Shown one piece after another: positions 1 to 11,274 of a DNA stretch of 64,000 bases. Position 1 is the stretch's first letter; the number at the start of each line of letters is the position of its first letter. Position numbers and translations under genes: made by a program. The DNA is from Aphelenchoides besseyi (Eukaryota; Nematoda; Chromadorea; Rhabditida; Aphelenchoididae): assembly GCA_024699855.1 (NCBI GenBank), contig JAMPIQ010000002.1, positions 17,236,001-17,300,000 on the forward strand. The letters run 5' to 3'. The notes below the pieces were generated by a model that had not been told where the DNA came from, made no database searches, and saw only the letters and a list, made by a program, of their open reading frames with translations.

Positions 1-157
1 AAGCCAATGGGCTTGATGTCCAACCGTTGGTAAGCACGATTTGAATTAAGAATGAAAGCTTGATTTGTTTTCTGAACAGAAGTTCTTGAACTCGATTGCA
101 ATTAAAGACTCCGAGAACCTTCTTTATCACAAGCATTTATTTACAAAACAACAATGA
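1..157 (+). CDS. 3' end of an unidentified gene (partial)
   Basis: An open frame enters from the left edge, reaches a GTAAGC donor near base 31 and resumes after a CAG acceptor near base 80. It runs in frame to a TGA at 155-157, and the last exon encodes about 25 residues (KFLNSIAIKDSENLL...). The join is phase 0 and both splice sites match the consensus used throughout the window, so a real terminal exon is likely. Too little is present to name the protein. It converges on TMEM39, whose stop codon begins only four bases further on, so the two 3' UTRs must overlap. Confidence 0.45.
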
Positions 158-161
158 TTGA

Positions 162-2013
162 TTATGTCGTGTAACCCGGATGCTCAATAACTGTGTAAGG
201 CTCGGGATCATATTCACCTCGTTTGTTCAAATGACGCCCGTTGAAGGGAAATGGAGCACCGTCCACAGCCTTACGATCATCGGCGTATATGTACGAAAAG
301 ATCACGTAGTCTTTGAAGTATTTTCCGATCAAAACGTAGTTCGCGAACATCAGCATCACCAACGTGAAAATGTGCTGCCAATCAGTGGACATAACCAGCT
401 CGTGAAATTGCCAAACAATCAAAACCAACTGAACAATACATGCGTAACGAACCCACAGTATCGGATTCTCGCCCAACTTCTGCAACGAATCAACAGGTAG
501 AATATAGACAAAAGATACTCACGTAAATTCGTTGATGCAATTCACTGCACGGCGATGCGGCGACGCGATCGAAATGCGGATGTCGTTCCGATTTGAATAG
601 ATAGTTAAAATTATCGGTAGGAATGGAAACAATCTGATTGTGAAGATAATGTTGTTTGCCCATTCGATCCCACTCTTCGTACGCTCGCACAACTCGTCCG
701 TTCTTCCAAACGTATCCTTGGCTCGAACAACCGTCCATATCTGCTTCAGTGGGCGGAACCCACGAGCCTAAGTGACAAGAAGTCTGATAGAGCCGATCGA
801 TGAGCTCCGGTGGAAAACGATAAAGTGCGTAAAGAAAGAAACTTGTAACAAAAACGATCATAAAATGGAACCAACAGCTTTCAGTCAAATAGTGTTGTTC
901 GATTCCTGAGTTCGTTCGTTTCTGAAACCCAAAAACCTTTTTTATGACTGGAAATTCAAATTACCGGCACAAAAACACTTGGCAAGAAAATGGAGAAATA
1001 GGCTGTGAAGAAGGCGGCGTAAATACAACAGTAAAGTCGATAGCGTAGCTCCATTCCTAAGATCATTGCTTCACGCCAAAATTCTTTTCGATCATCTAAA
1101 CATTCAACACATGAATCGAATCGATCGAACGAACTTGCCAACATCGCATATATGTTTTTCATCCAACAATCGCGGATACTGCGACGGCATTTTAAAGTAC
1201 GCCATTTCGCTAATAAACGAAAACCAATCGCCGCCGTTTTGGATCCATCGATTGTGAACTTTCTGGAAACCATCGCGAATGTAATTGTAGAACATGAGTA
1301 CGTACACAACAAGACTGAAGGAGCGAACTAATAACGAAAATGGAAACAAACTCACGGTAACAGCAAGTAGAAGATCGTTCCGTAACCGTACTCTCCGATG
1401 ATACGAGAGAACGAGAAAACGAAACTGGATGTGATCATCGTTCCCAATGGCGATTTAATGATCGCGTATTCCATGATCGACCAGAACACCGAGTTGTCGT
1501 CGGCATTCACTTGATCGAACTTGTTCGTGATCTGAAGAAAGCGATAAGAAAAATGAGAAGCACTACCGTTGTCCAAAAGCACTTGGTTACTCGAATTCCC
1601 AACAGCAATCCAATGCACGATAAAACGTACGGGTTAATCAAATGAAATTTCTGAAACTATCGAATAGAAAACTCAAGGTAGAAATTGACGTTACAAATGT
1701 CGTATGCCAATGAGATTTCGGTAGCCACCATAGAGTTTTGTACAAGTTTAAATACTCGAGAAAAAGAGCCAAAATCGAGTAGAGAAAAAGCGTGCATTCG
1801 TAGAAGAGTTCCGATTGAACTTGCGGATACTGTTGCCAGTTTCTATGCGGTATAAACGGCGTTGATTTTTGACTGAAAACGAACGAAAACTCATCAGTAG
1901 AAGACGATTTCAGACCTTTGAGTCGCAGTCCCGAGTACGTTCAGCGGTGCGCTCGGAACACTGAGTCCCGAACCACCACGACGTTTCGTTGATCTGTAGA
2001 CTTTGGCCGGCAT
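162..2013 (-). CDS. tmem39: TMEM39 family transmembrane protein (SUSR2 in C. elegans)
   Basis: A multi-pass ER membrane protein spread over about six exons. The first exon starts MPAKVYRSTKRRGGS at 2013. The next carries LFLEYLNLYKTLWWLPKSH, which matches the conserved INIYKTVWWYPYNH block of TMEM39A/B. A third begins KFHLINPYVLSCIG, like the family's NFHLIDYHLAAFI. Later exons give LRYRLYCCIYAAFFTAYF, FPPELIDRLYQTSCHLGSW, VWKNGRVVRA, VSIPTDNFNYLF and a last hydrophobic block ending in YVLIGKYFKDYVIFS, in family order to the C-terminus. TMEM39 proteins are known to act in ER secretion and phosphoinositide/autophagy control; in C. elegans SUSR-2 affects collagen secretion. The poly(A) signal (TTTATT on the plus strand at 136-141) lies inside the convergent neighbour's last exon. 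Confidence 0.88.
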
Positions 2014-2491
2014 TGCAACGGTAGCCGATCATCAAACGCTTCTTTTTTGCATTCTCAGCGAATAACACGTGGATTGTGATCGCACGTGTGCGCGATTTTT
2101 TCGGCGAAATCCAATTTCTCTTTCCGATTCGTCGGCAAAGAATTCGATTCATCGATTTGCACTTTTTGAGTTCAGTTCTTCAGTTGACCAAAGATTAAGA
2201 AACGACGTTACTTTGAAATGAATAGGTCGTTATGAAAGAAACAAAAAGTGTAAGAAGTCGTTAGCTCAAATAAACTAAAGTGTGCCTTTAAGGGCTAACA
2301 CAATCTCTAAATCATTTCGATAAATTTCAAAAACCACCTTCAAACTTCAGCAGTTTTGCTTTTTTAGTTATAAGTACCGTACGTTTGTATAACCCAAAAT
2401 ACTTTTACATAAACGTCGAATGTATAATTTGCAACCATTTTCTTTACGTCTTTTTGGTCATTTCTTTCAAGCTCTATCGGTTGCTTATCGA

Positions 2492-2853
2492 ATGGTGAGT
2501 TCTAACGATTGAGCTTCATAATCAATTTGGATTGCAGGATCAGTTTTGCGCTACAGTATTTTCAATTCTCGTTGTGTTTACAACCGTGGCGTCTTTCATT
2601 CAATGCGGAAAGAAGTCGAAGAAGAAAGCTTTACCGCCGAACTACGTGCCAACTCCCTTGTCATCGACTGTTATGCCTACAGCGATGACAAACTTGAGTG
2701 TTGTGCCAGCGGAAACAAAGAAAGGGCAACCAAAGAGTGAGCCGGTGAGTAGACGTGTAGTTAGCCACTCAATTGATTCAAATAATTTCAGAAAGAAGAT
2801 GACAACAATTACGAAAACTTAACTATCGGAGATCTACCACCTCCACCCGCTTA
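2492..2853 (+). CDS. Small secreted or membrane-anchored protein, unknown function
   Basis: Three exons: ATG alone at 2492-2494, then 2538-2744 and 2792-2853, all joined in phase 0 with GTGAGT donors and CAG acceptors. The product is about 90 residues. It opens with a signal-peptide-like MDQFCATVFSILVVFTTVAS, then a basic patch (GKKSKKKA), a Thr/Ser/Pro-rich middle and a C-terminus ending in LPPPPA. An AATAAA lies at 2888-2893, 35 bases after the stop. Having the first intron directly after the initiator ATG is unusual but also occurs in eEF2 here. I recognise no domain; it resembles the short secreted proteins of nematode genomes. The start is fixed by the splice join: the longer frame through the intron begins with no ATG that fits. 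Confidence 0.6.
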
Positions 2854-3303
2854 ACTTCTATGCTATGATCTTTAGGGTTGCGATGTAAATAAAAACCGTT
2901 GGATGAGCTAACAATCATTTTATTTGTTTGGTAGAAGTTTGCTCAAGAACAATTTTTTGATTTCAGATTGTTAGTCAAAACTGTACATCGATAGGTGAGT
3001 TAACTTTCTCGTGATCTATTCCTGTGAATATCTTCACATTTGGGCTCGAGCGGTCAGCGAGTCTTTGCAATCCCATAAGTCGACGGGTTTGTGAGGCTTC
3101 TGAAAGTGCATAACGGTGTTCATTTGTGTCGTTTGGTTGACTCATAAAAAAGTTGCTTTCCAATTTTTTTCTGTAGTCCTATTTCTTGCGAAGACCGAAC
3201 GGCATTTTGCATTTTTTTGTAGATCTGAACATTTAAATCGACTATTCATGATTGTTTTAGACGACGACAATGGGTACATGGTAGTATTGCAAAGAATAGG
3301 CAC

Positions 3304-4451
3304 AGCTTATGGGAACATTTCCGCAACTCAGTTACCATTCGAGTTACACTGTCGACGGTCACTTCTTATTTTCACACAACGAGGAATATCTTTATGTTGT
3401 CGACTTATTTCACGTTGAATTAAGGTTTATATACAGCACGGTTGCTTGAACTTTGTATTCAGGAAACAACATCTGGACTTTTCATCAAAGGCAATCGAAG
3501 AACTTCTATCAAATATAGGCAATTACTAGTTATGCAGTGTTTTTGCGTTAAATTTGAATACAATAGTGATGTTTTTAAAAGTCAATTACCCTTTTACTTT
3601 GTGTTTGGTAGTCGGACACATCGACTATGAACGTTCATCAGTAGTTGTAAGGCGAATAATTTCATTACCAATTAGACGTGCTTATCGTTGCAAATGGTTC
3701 TCTCAATCGTATCCACAAAACTTGCGCGATGGTTAATCTTGAAACAGTTGATTACAACAGGGACCTCTTTTACTATTCACCTAAAACGAACGATTCGAAC
3801 CAAATTTATTTATCTCGACTTCAGTTTTCTCTGAAAATAAATGTCTTCGGATACTTTGACGGTTCTCTGTATAGTTGGACATATGGTAAAAATGTCGCCA
3901 ATAAATCAAAACAAATCGATTGAATCAAACCGTCGCTCTCAAACGGCGAACAGTTTCGGGAGCCAACAGTCAACTGGAAAATAACAGAAGATTTAAACCT
4001 GGTGACTGCATTTTCAAAAATAGTCATGTTTTTCATTTGGACATCCCTATTCACTGTACCGGATCATATGTGTTGCATTGGAAGAACGCTTTTTGTTCGC
4101 AATTACGGTAAACACGATGAAATCATATCGTTGGATTTGGTTTCATTCGTATGAAAGCGAACAAACATCGCATTCAATACCATCAACTCAATCAGTAGTG
4201 ATGGTGAACGCACACTTATTGCTTCAACGTCATATCGACATGAAAAATTGAGGAACATTTATCGATTTGCATTCCAGTGGTTTGTTACTTAAACTATCGA
4301 GTTAACAGAAAACATTTTCAATCAACCCGACAAACTTTCAAGTTTAGTTTGGTTTCGATTGAGACGAATCTCCAACGACCTAAGTTCGTCTTACAACGTC
4401 ATTCTCAGCCAGTTTCCCGCAACTTTCGAACAAAAATATATCTTCTCATAG
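3304..4451 (+). pseudogene. Decayed paralog of the gene at 57361-58569
   Basis: Fragments in several frames follow the order of the protein encoded at 57361-58569. YTVDGHFLFSH...VVDLFHVE matches DPVDGRFLVVN...ITDLFHSKA; VVGHIDYERSS matches GVGMIDVERST; VFGYFDGSLYSW matches VVGCCDNHLYGF; GKHDEIISLDLVSF matches GKEETEILSLDLDTF; and NQPDKLSSLVWFRLRRI matches NQPDKLSDLAWFQLKRI. The copy is broken by frameshifts and by a TGA near 4127 where the relative has Trp (EWK in the relative, V-stop-K here). The C-terminal fragment ends at a TAG at 4449-4451. I infer a duplicated, now dead gene. The family's function is unknown to me; its repeated short beta-strand-like segments could suggest a propeller, but that is a guess. 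Confidence 0.72.
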
Positions 4452-4784
4452 ACTTAGACTTCAACTGATACCCAATTCCTTGTACTAATAAACCTCGATC
4501 GTGTTTCTTATGTGATCAGAAAATGAAAGTTCACAAATCAATAGGTTCACTAAACACCAACAGATACGTTCAATGTGAAAATCGCTTTCAAAACAAAAGT
4601 CCAAAACCCTCGGAAAAAACAAATAAAAAAGCGATTGACAAAAGTTTGAGTTCAAAATTTAAAAAACGACGATTTTTTTGATCTCAGAATTCAAAGCGGA
4701 TTCTTTAGTCAACAGTTTGTCTTCGAAATCTCTACGAACCACCTCTCCAGCGGTTATAAAAAAACGTTCAGTCGGTTGCTTGTG

Positions 4785-5829
4785 ATGTTCGTTCCTTTCG
4801 TTCTCCATTTCGCGTTTGTTGCGGCGACTGACGATCATGTTCGACTTGTCGTTGATACTGACGGAGCTGCCGACGATGTTATGGCCATTTCGCTTGTTGT
4901 ACAATCGCCAAAAGACGAGATCGTGGCTTCTACGATGGTCGATGGCGGAACTACAGCGCTTCAAACGGTCGCAAACGTTGTGAGAACTTCGAGAGCAAAC
5001 AACGTGACAAAACAAGTGGGTTGAAACGGAAGAAAGCAATCTAGTTGGCTTTAGATTCCCATATACAAGGGAGCTCAAGATCCTCTAATCGGAGGCATTG
5101 ATACAAAAAAACGATTCACGAGCTTTCTCTGGTATCGATGGGTTGAGTGATTTGCCACAAAACTTTCCGCAGCTTCAAACACAAACGTTTCACTCAATAA
5201 TCGCACATATAGTTTCAACCTTTTTTCTTAGAACAATACGACCACTCTACTCCGGCTGCCAACGCATCGCTTCGTCTTTTTCGTTCTCAACCCCAACAAT
5301 TAACTCTCGTAGCCATTGGTCCGTTAACCAATTTAGCTTTGGCATTGAAATTGTAACCCGAGTTTGCGAAATATCCGAAACGTTTGATTCTAACCGGTGG
5401 AAATGTTGAGTTAGTTATGGACTACAATGTCGATCAGTTGGACAAGGTGATAATCGAAGCTCTTCAACGTTCGACGATTGTGCAGAATTCGTCAAGAAAT
5501 CGATTCCCATACAATCCACTCCTCAGTCAATTCTCGTCAAATTAGCAATCTAATCGTGTGTTTTGAGTTCATTTTCTGCGTTTGTATAATTTTTTGTCAA
5601 TTCAAAACCTTTGGAAAAGTTTTTCGTTTTAATGTGCTGTTTCATCAGAAGAACTGTGATGAAGTTCACAAAAGAATTAACCGGAAACCAACCACGTCAA
5701 CACAACCGTTCCCAAGCGAAATGACGTCTCTAGCACTGATGTGTTTATTCTCATCTTCACGATCAACGTGATCACAAACTACATTAGACAGACAAACGAA
5801 CAATATTGCAACACAAAGTTTAGAGAAAA
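4785..5829 (+). pseudogene. Inosine/uridine-preferring nucleoside hydrolase, broken
   Basis: The first exon has a signal-peptide-like start (MFVPFVLHFAFVAAT) followed by VVDTDGAADDVMAISL, the calcium- and substrate-binding aspartate cluster of the IUNH fold. A phase-0 intron leads to IPIYKGAQDPLIGG. The frame then shifts by one base at a run of seven A (about 5103-5109) and continues as FSGIDGLSDLP, the family's F.G.DGL.D motif. The next exon holds TPAANASLRLFR, LVAIGPLTNLALALKL, an in-frame TAA, then PEFAKYPKRLILTGGN. C-terminal pieces trail to about 5829 in shifted frames. Intact relatives hydrolyse the N-glycosidic bond of nucleosides. One nonsense codon plus at least one frameshift make this copy a pseudogene unless the assembly is wrong. 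The right boundary is approximate. Confidence 0.8.
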
Positions 5830-5999
5830 CAGTAGGAAACAGAAAGATCATTTAAGTCACAAGCATGCGCATTTCAGTGATGTCATACGAAATAGGAAGC
5901 CAGTCGATCAGAGTCCAACCAGAAGTTGAGACCTAAAAAGACTAAGAAAATGGAGCTTGATGGTTACAAGATTGACGGACGATAGAGGGAGCGATTTGG

Positions 6000-7306
6000 C
6001 TACGCAACAGAGCTCATCGCATTGTAGAAACGGCGACGCGTCTTCGGCTCACGATCGCGAAGATTCGTGTTGTTGAAGAAGCACTTCACAAGAAACGGAG
6101 TTCCATCCGCAACGTACGTAAACGTTGCTTTGTAGTGTTCACGTTCCTCCGACTGCAACTCATAAGCAAAAAGCTCGTTAATAAGCTCCGAGTAGTTCGC
6201 ATCGTTCAGAGTCTGAAAGCAACTTCGGTTAATCACTTCGCACTTTAAGGTCTCGGAAGTTTTTGAATGCATCAATTAATTACATTGCCGTACCAACTGA
6301 TGATCAGTAGTCATAACTGTCATCCCGACGGTAATTTTCCAAAAACGAACATCCTTTCTATGGTATTTGATCCATTTGACCTACTCGACCACCCAGCGAG
6401 CAAAAAAACGTTTCCGGTGCAAATCAATTCTTCCGAATCGCCGCGGCGCAACGCAAAGAATGTTGATGTCAAAGACACTTTTGACATTGCGCGAAAGAAC
6501 CAAAAATAAACGCAAAGAACGTGCACACGAATGAGTAATCGGTCACAGAGCAAACATTGCACCTACATAGTCTTCGAAGGTTTCCATCACACTGAACTGA
6601 ACATGCTTAACCGGCAGTCCATTTTCCTTGAACAAACGGCCCAAAATGTCGAAGTGGCTTTTCAGTTCGACAAGTTCTTTGCGAAACGCTTCGGGAGTCT
6701 GAAAAAAAGGTTCGTAATTTACAATGTGAAACTCGAAAGTGATCAGTCTGATGCAAACTCTCGTACGAGCCAATGAATCAGGAAAGCAATTGACGCTTCC
6801 AAATTTATGGTTTTTGTTTACAAAGCGACTAAACTTTTGGTTCCAGTTGCAAAAATCGTCCCCTGAGAAAGAAATAACTCACCTCATCGATCGGATTCAG
6901 AAGGTAGCCGCCGTTAAAGGTGATCGACTGGACATTGGGTGCGATCTTCTTCAAGTTAGCCGTGGCGCGAATGTACAAAGCTTCCGTTTCCGCAGGTGTT
7001 CCATTCTCAAACGTCAAACTCAACGCCAATTTCTGCAATCGAACGTTCGTTGGCTCGTTGTCGCAGTCGTAGAAGTCTTCCAAATAGACACGATCTTCAA
7101 GCGACAACTCCGTGGGTTCCGGATCGAAGTATTGCTTTATTGCTGCTGAAATTCGCTCGATTAAAATCCGAACTAAAGTCTCAAATTTTGCAAAACAACT
7201 GCAAACTGAAACTTCCAGCAGTTTGAAGGTCAACGGTTGGAATCCAAGTTGAAAGTTTAGGAAGTCGAATTCTCTTGCTGTGAAAATCGAACTCACCTTT
7301 CGACAT
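6000..7306 (-). CDS. Nematode-type protein family, member A (paralog of 16562-17592)
   Basis: Exons read from 7306 downward: a short first exon (MSK), then AAIKQYFDPEPTELSL...NLKKIAPNVQSITF NGGYLLNPIDE, then TPEAFRKELVELKSHF...METFEDY, then TLNDANYSELINELF... to a TAG at 6000-6002. Each exon aligns, in order and with the same exon edges, to the gene at 16562-17592: LKKIAPNVQSI with LKTAAPNLKTI, GGYLLNPIDE with GGYVQNPQNM, and TLNDANYSEL with TVESTDYKQF. Unlike the paralog, no hydrophobic N-terminal segment is joined here, so the product may be soluble, or a first exon may be missed. The last intron is long for this genome, about 360 bases. The function is unknown. Confidence 0.6.
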
Positions 7307-7681
7307 TCTCAGCTGATTTCCGACTCCGAAACGTTCGGGTTTCTTTTGCGCAAACGATCAGAAAGAAATGAAAAGTCGGCAATCGAAGAGCAAAAGAAGC
7401 CGTTTGTTGTTTTTTATGTTCGGTAGTTTTGTTGTAATGTTCGTGAGAAAGAGTTGATTGTTTGGAGTAAACGAAATCTAAAAAAAGAAATCGAAAAACT
7501 TCACTGGAAACGCTAAAGCTCGAAATATGGTCGAACGACTTAGATTCGAAAATCACGACATCAAATTCCAAGGTACCCGAAAGTCGAAAGGTATCGATGT
7601 CGTGAATACTCTCGACACGTAAAAAAACTGATGGCTGAACTCCGCCTTCTATTGAATTGACTACAACCGTTATCGCGTTAA

Positions 7682-8175
7682 CAACTCTTCCAATCGTTTA
7701 CTGTTTTTGTGGTGCGTCCGAATTCGAAATACGAACGGAGAGCAGCACGTGGTTTGGCTCCGCCCACATCGAAAAGTTCGCGCGCCCAATCACTCTTTTT
7801 GTTTATCACTTTCGTATTTGGTTTCATCATCTTGGTCATAAGTATTGGCATCATGATGAGGAAATCGAAGTTAAGCGGAAGTGAGACGATTGAATTTGCC
7901 AGTTGATTGAATGATCTTCGTACGGTTTCAAAGTTTCTGTGTGACTGACGGTGAGGTTTCTAAAGTTGACCGGCAGAAACAGAACTTGAATCTGCTGATG
8001 AAACTCAAGAGTCACATGCATAGATTCCGAACTTCAAATAAACAATCTGATGAACTACCTAGTGAACTGCGTCATCGAAACAAAATTCAATTTTGTTTGC
8101 CATCCGAAACTTCGTCGCACATCGCAAATCAGTTGCCGGAGTGTTTGCTTTATGTTTCAAGTTGTAAGTGAAAGT
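7682..8175 (+). other. Unresolved ORF with a membrane segment; gene or remnant
   Basis: The frame from 7682 has no ATG, yet encodes a basic stretch and a clear hydrophobic segment (SLFLFITFVFGFIILVISIG, about 7785-7845). A GTGAGA donor after GGAA and a CTAAAG acceptor near 7960 join it in frame to a second exon (DRQKQNLNLLMKLKSHMHRF...) of some 60 residues. The layout (basic N-terminus, one membrane segment, then a charged exon) resembles the start of the gene at 16562-17592, so it may be a remnant of that family. No AG acceptor exists between about 7590 and 7735 to bring in an upstream start. I therefore cannot call it a working gene. Confidence 0.3.
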
Positions 8176-9430
8176 AACCGCACGGTCGTCTTGAGACCGA
8201 TCACGTTTTCCGGTACTCGCCAGGAAACCCACGATCCTGACCGAAACTTTCGGCCATCAATCATCCGATCGTTTCTTGCACTTACCGAGTGAGTTCATCG
8301 AATTTGATTCGGTTTTTAGATTTTGATCTCTTGTCTTCCTGGAGGCTTTATTCCCGATCATGTTCGTAGGTTTGTAGTCCACGCCAAAGTCGTTTGCAAA
8401 ATGGCGCGGTAGTCGCCACCCGTAGGGTTTCTTTTCTTAGCAGATTTCCGTGAAGCGTGAAAGAAAATTGGCTCTGCGTCGGGTTCGCGTCGTGGTCGTT
8501 TTGGTTCGAGCGGTCCGGAAAAAAGCGACCTCTTTCCTCGGCTGTGCCCTATCAAAGTCTTCCAGCACCCACACGAGGGCCGCCGGGTCGAGACTTTCAC
8601 ATCTTTGCAACAACCGACGAAATCAAAAACGAAGAGTGTACGAGTGCATTGACAGTTCCGGCAATTTGGTCAATTGAAATCGAACATCAACGACCTCTTC
8701 GTGTTTCTCATTAGTCACTGGACGAGCGGACGATTCGCCTTTTCGTATGTTTCAAATTACTTCGCTTTCTTGAAATGAAACACGAGAAACTCATTGGCAT
8801 TTTCGAATTTAACTTCCTTTTGCTGAAGCATCGCTCTCGAAGTTTCTTCAACGATTTCACGTGTCTTTTCGTCTTCGCTTCCGACAACCATCGCCTTCGA
8901 CTTTCTTCATACTCTTTAGTGGGTTCGGAGCCATTCAAAAGCTTCAAGCTCACGTTACGATTACCTTCCCGTCATTTCGCATACTCAAATGTCGCGTCGA
9001 ACAACCCGCTAATGTTTGGGAAGCCAATTAACTTTGTGGTGTCTGGCGGCCGATTTTGTTAACCAACTCACAACAACCTCCCCAATAATTAAGTTTTTCG
9101 ATTTCGGTCTTACGTGTCCATGCGAATAACACAAGTATCCGACGGTCTCGGAATTTTTGTCCCTATCTAACGGTCGTGTCATCTTCTTAGTACGAATAAG
9201 CCGTTTATTGCCACCTTCGAAATTTGGAGACTATTTTTGAAATTCCAACAAACATCGTAGCTCGTCGTTTGACAGGTCCCTCAAGTGTAAATACCAAGAA
9301 ATTGCTGACTAATTGGACTGCCGTCGATAAAAACGTGAGAATTCGGTTTATGTCTCACGTTTTCGGTTCTTCTCTTCTCGCAGATGCGTGACATTCTATT
9401 CGGCCTCCTAATCGTGCTTTTCGTGTCATA
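8176..9430 (+). other. Stretch without a convincing gene; last exon pair looks real
   Basis: Short open segments occur in several frames (for example FGAIQKLQAHVTITFPSF near 8930), but I could not join them. At the right end a segment reading RRLTGPSSVNTKKLLTNWTA reaches a good GTGAGA donor near 9332 and joins in phase 0, after a CTCGCAG acceptor, to [15 protein letters not shown] and a TAA at 9428-9430. That would be a C-terminal membrane tail, 63 bases before the mek-2 start. This could be a gene whose upstream exons I failed to read, or a decayed one. Confidence 0.25.
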
Positions 9431-9492
9431 AAACTTCAACTAACCGATTTCATTTTGGGGTTTTCTTCACGCCAAAGCACAAAAAACCAACG

Positions 9493-10816
9493 ATGTCGGT
9501 GGGCAAAAAGCGAAATCCACTCAATTTGAGTTTACCTCCGACGGTACGCGAAGAGTTCGGTCGTGAAGAGTCGAGCTCACAATCTGATCCAAGTGAACCG
9601 ACACTCGACGAACAACTTCAATCGCTGGTACTTTCGCAGCCGCAGGTCGAACGTATGAACGAGTGGATGATGTTGAAGAAGCAAATCGGCGAGATTCGCG
9701 AAGACGGTTTGGAGAGGATAAGTGAGTTGGGACATGGAAACGGCGGTGTGGTTCACAAGATGCGGCACAAAGCTACCGGACTCACGATGGCACGAAAGTT
9801 GGTTCACCTAGAGGTGAAGCCGTCAATTCGAACACAAATTTTGAAGGAACTCGAAGTCCTACACAAGTGCAGTAGTCCATATATTGTCGGTAAGATCTGA
9901 CGTTCCATTATCTTTTTGAATAGAATTTTAGGTTTTTACGGAGCGTTTACTGACAACAACGACATCTCGATTTGCATGGAATATATGGACGGTCTTTCAT
10001 TGGACATTGTGATGAAGAAGAGCGGACGAATTGAGGAGCGGCGAGTTGGTCGAATTGCTGTGGCGGTGATCAAAGGACTGACATACTTAAAAGAAGAATT
10101 TCACATTCTTCACAGAGGTACAACTTCAAGTTTATTTCATTTTCTGACTTCACTTTAGATGTCAAACCCTCGAACATTTTGGTCAACAGTCAAGGCGAAA
10201 TCAAATTGTGCGATTTCGGCGTCTCGACAATGCTCATCGACTCAATGGCCAACTCATTTGTTGGAACGCGTTCTTACATGGCGGTAAGACGAAACTGAAA
10301 TCACTCATTATCGTTCATTTAGCCTGAACGTTTAACGGGAGTACGCTACAGCATTCAATCGGACATCTGGAGCTTTGGACTGTCGATGGTCGAACTGGTA
10401 ATCGGTCGTTTTCCGATTCCAGCACCGTCACGTTACGAATACGCGCGAATGTTCGGTGTTTCAACCGATCAAGTTCAACTCCAATTTCCGGTTGAAGAAT
10501 CGGCCGACGATGACGGCCGACCACCACGAATGATGTCGATCTTTGAGCTTCTCGACTACATTGTCAACTGCGTACGTTAACTATTTGCACTCTTTTGGAC
10601 ATGATTTTATTTCAGAATCCACCACTTCTACCCTACAAAGTTTTCTCTGATGCCTTCGTCGAATTCGTGAACAAGTGCTTGGTGAAGACGGTCACCGATC
10701 GTGCTGACCTTCGTGTTCTCATGCAGGAGCCATTCTATAAACACTACGATCAGATCACCGGCGACGAAGACGACTTTGCGACGTGGATTCACGCACTGAT
10801 CACTCAGTACGGCTGA
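9493..10816 (+). CDS. mek-2: MAP kinase kinase, MEK1/2 (MEK-2) type
   Basis: A dual-specificity kinase that phosphorylates ERK in the Ras-Raf-MEK-ERK cascade, acting in the cytoplasm. Five exons with 40-60 base introns give about 390 residues. Visible features in order: an N-terminal ERK-docking-like site ([12 protein letters not shown]); a glycine-rich loop ([14 protein letters not shown]); the ATP-anchoring Lys in [25 protein letters not shown]; and the MEK-specific activation loop [20 protein letters not shown], with both Raf-target serines. The MEK-type insert and C-terminal helices ([18 protein letters not shown]...FYKHYDQ) follow. The start ATG at 9493 precedes the docking site; the stop is at 10814-10816 and an AATAAA lies at 11002-11007. 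The activation-loop motif separates it from MKK3/4/6/7. It appears intact. Confidence 0.95.
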
Positions 10817-11274
10817 AGACGAGCATAGTGTGTCGCTTTGCCCCCATCGACTTGGTTTTCTGCTCCCATTTTGTATATTCTTGTTTTGTCGTACATGTTT
10901 TTTTTGGTATTCGCAAATTTTACGATTATACTTTTTTCCATTTTTTCGGTGATTTTTATCGTTTTTGTTTTGCAAGTGCCGGTTTGAAGAACTTCAATGA
11001 AAATAAATAGAAATCTGTTGCCTTCATTCTGTTCACTTTCTTTTTTGTTTGCCTGTACTTTAAGAGCACAATTCGCGGGCCTTATTGTTTATAATCATCA
11101 TCTACTTAGCTCGTACTTCGAAGAAAACAACTTAAGAAGTCCATTGAAGTTATTTGCCATAAGTTAGTTGTTCTTTTCTCCGTTAAATTGATTAGTTAGT
11201 TTTTTGTCCTACGTGTCAATCGTTGAAGTACTTAGTGAATAAAACGCAAATTCATATATGTTTTGCCCTAGAGT
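10817..11274. other. Intergenic: mek-2 3' UTR, then spacer
   Basis: T-rich 3' UTR of mek-2 with an AATAAA at 11002-11007. It is followed by about 250 bases in which I see no gene, up to the convergent MTRES1 stop. Confidence 0.6.

Noticed and set aside
1910..2152. Separate minus-strand gene upstream of TMEM39
   Set aside because: A different frame of the same stretch begins with ATG at 2013 and splices into TMEM39, which explains the region better.
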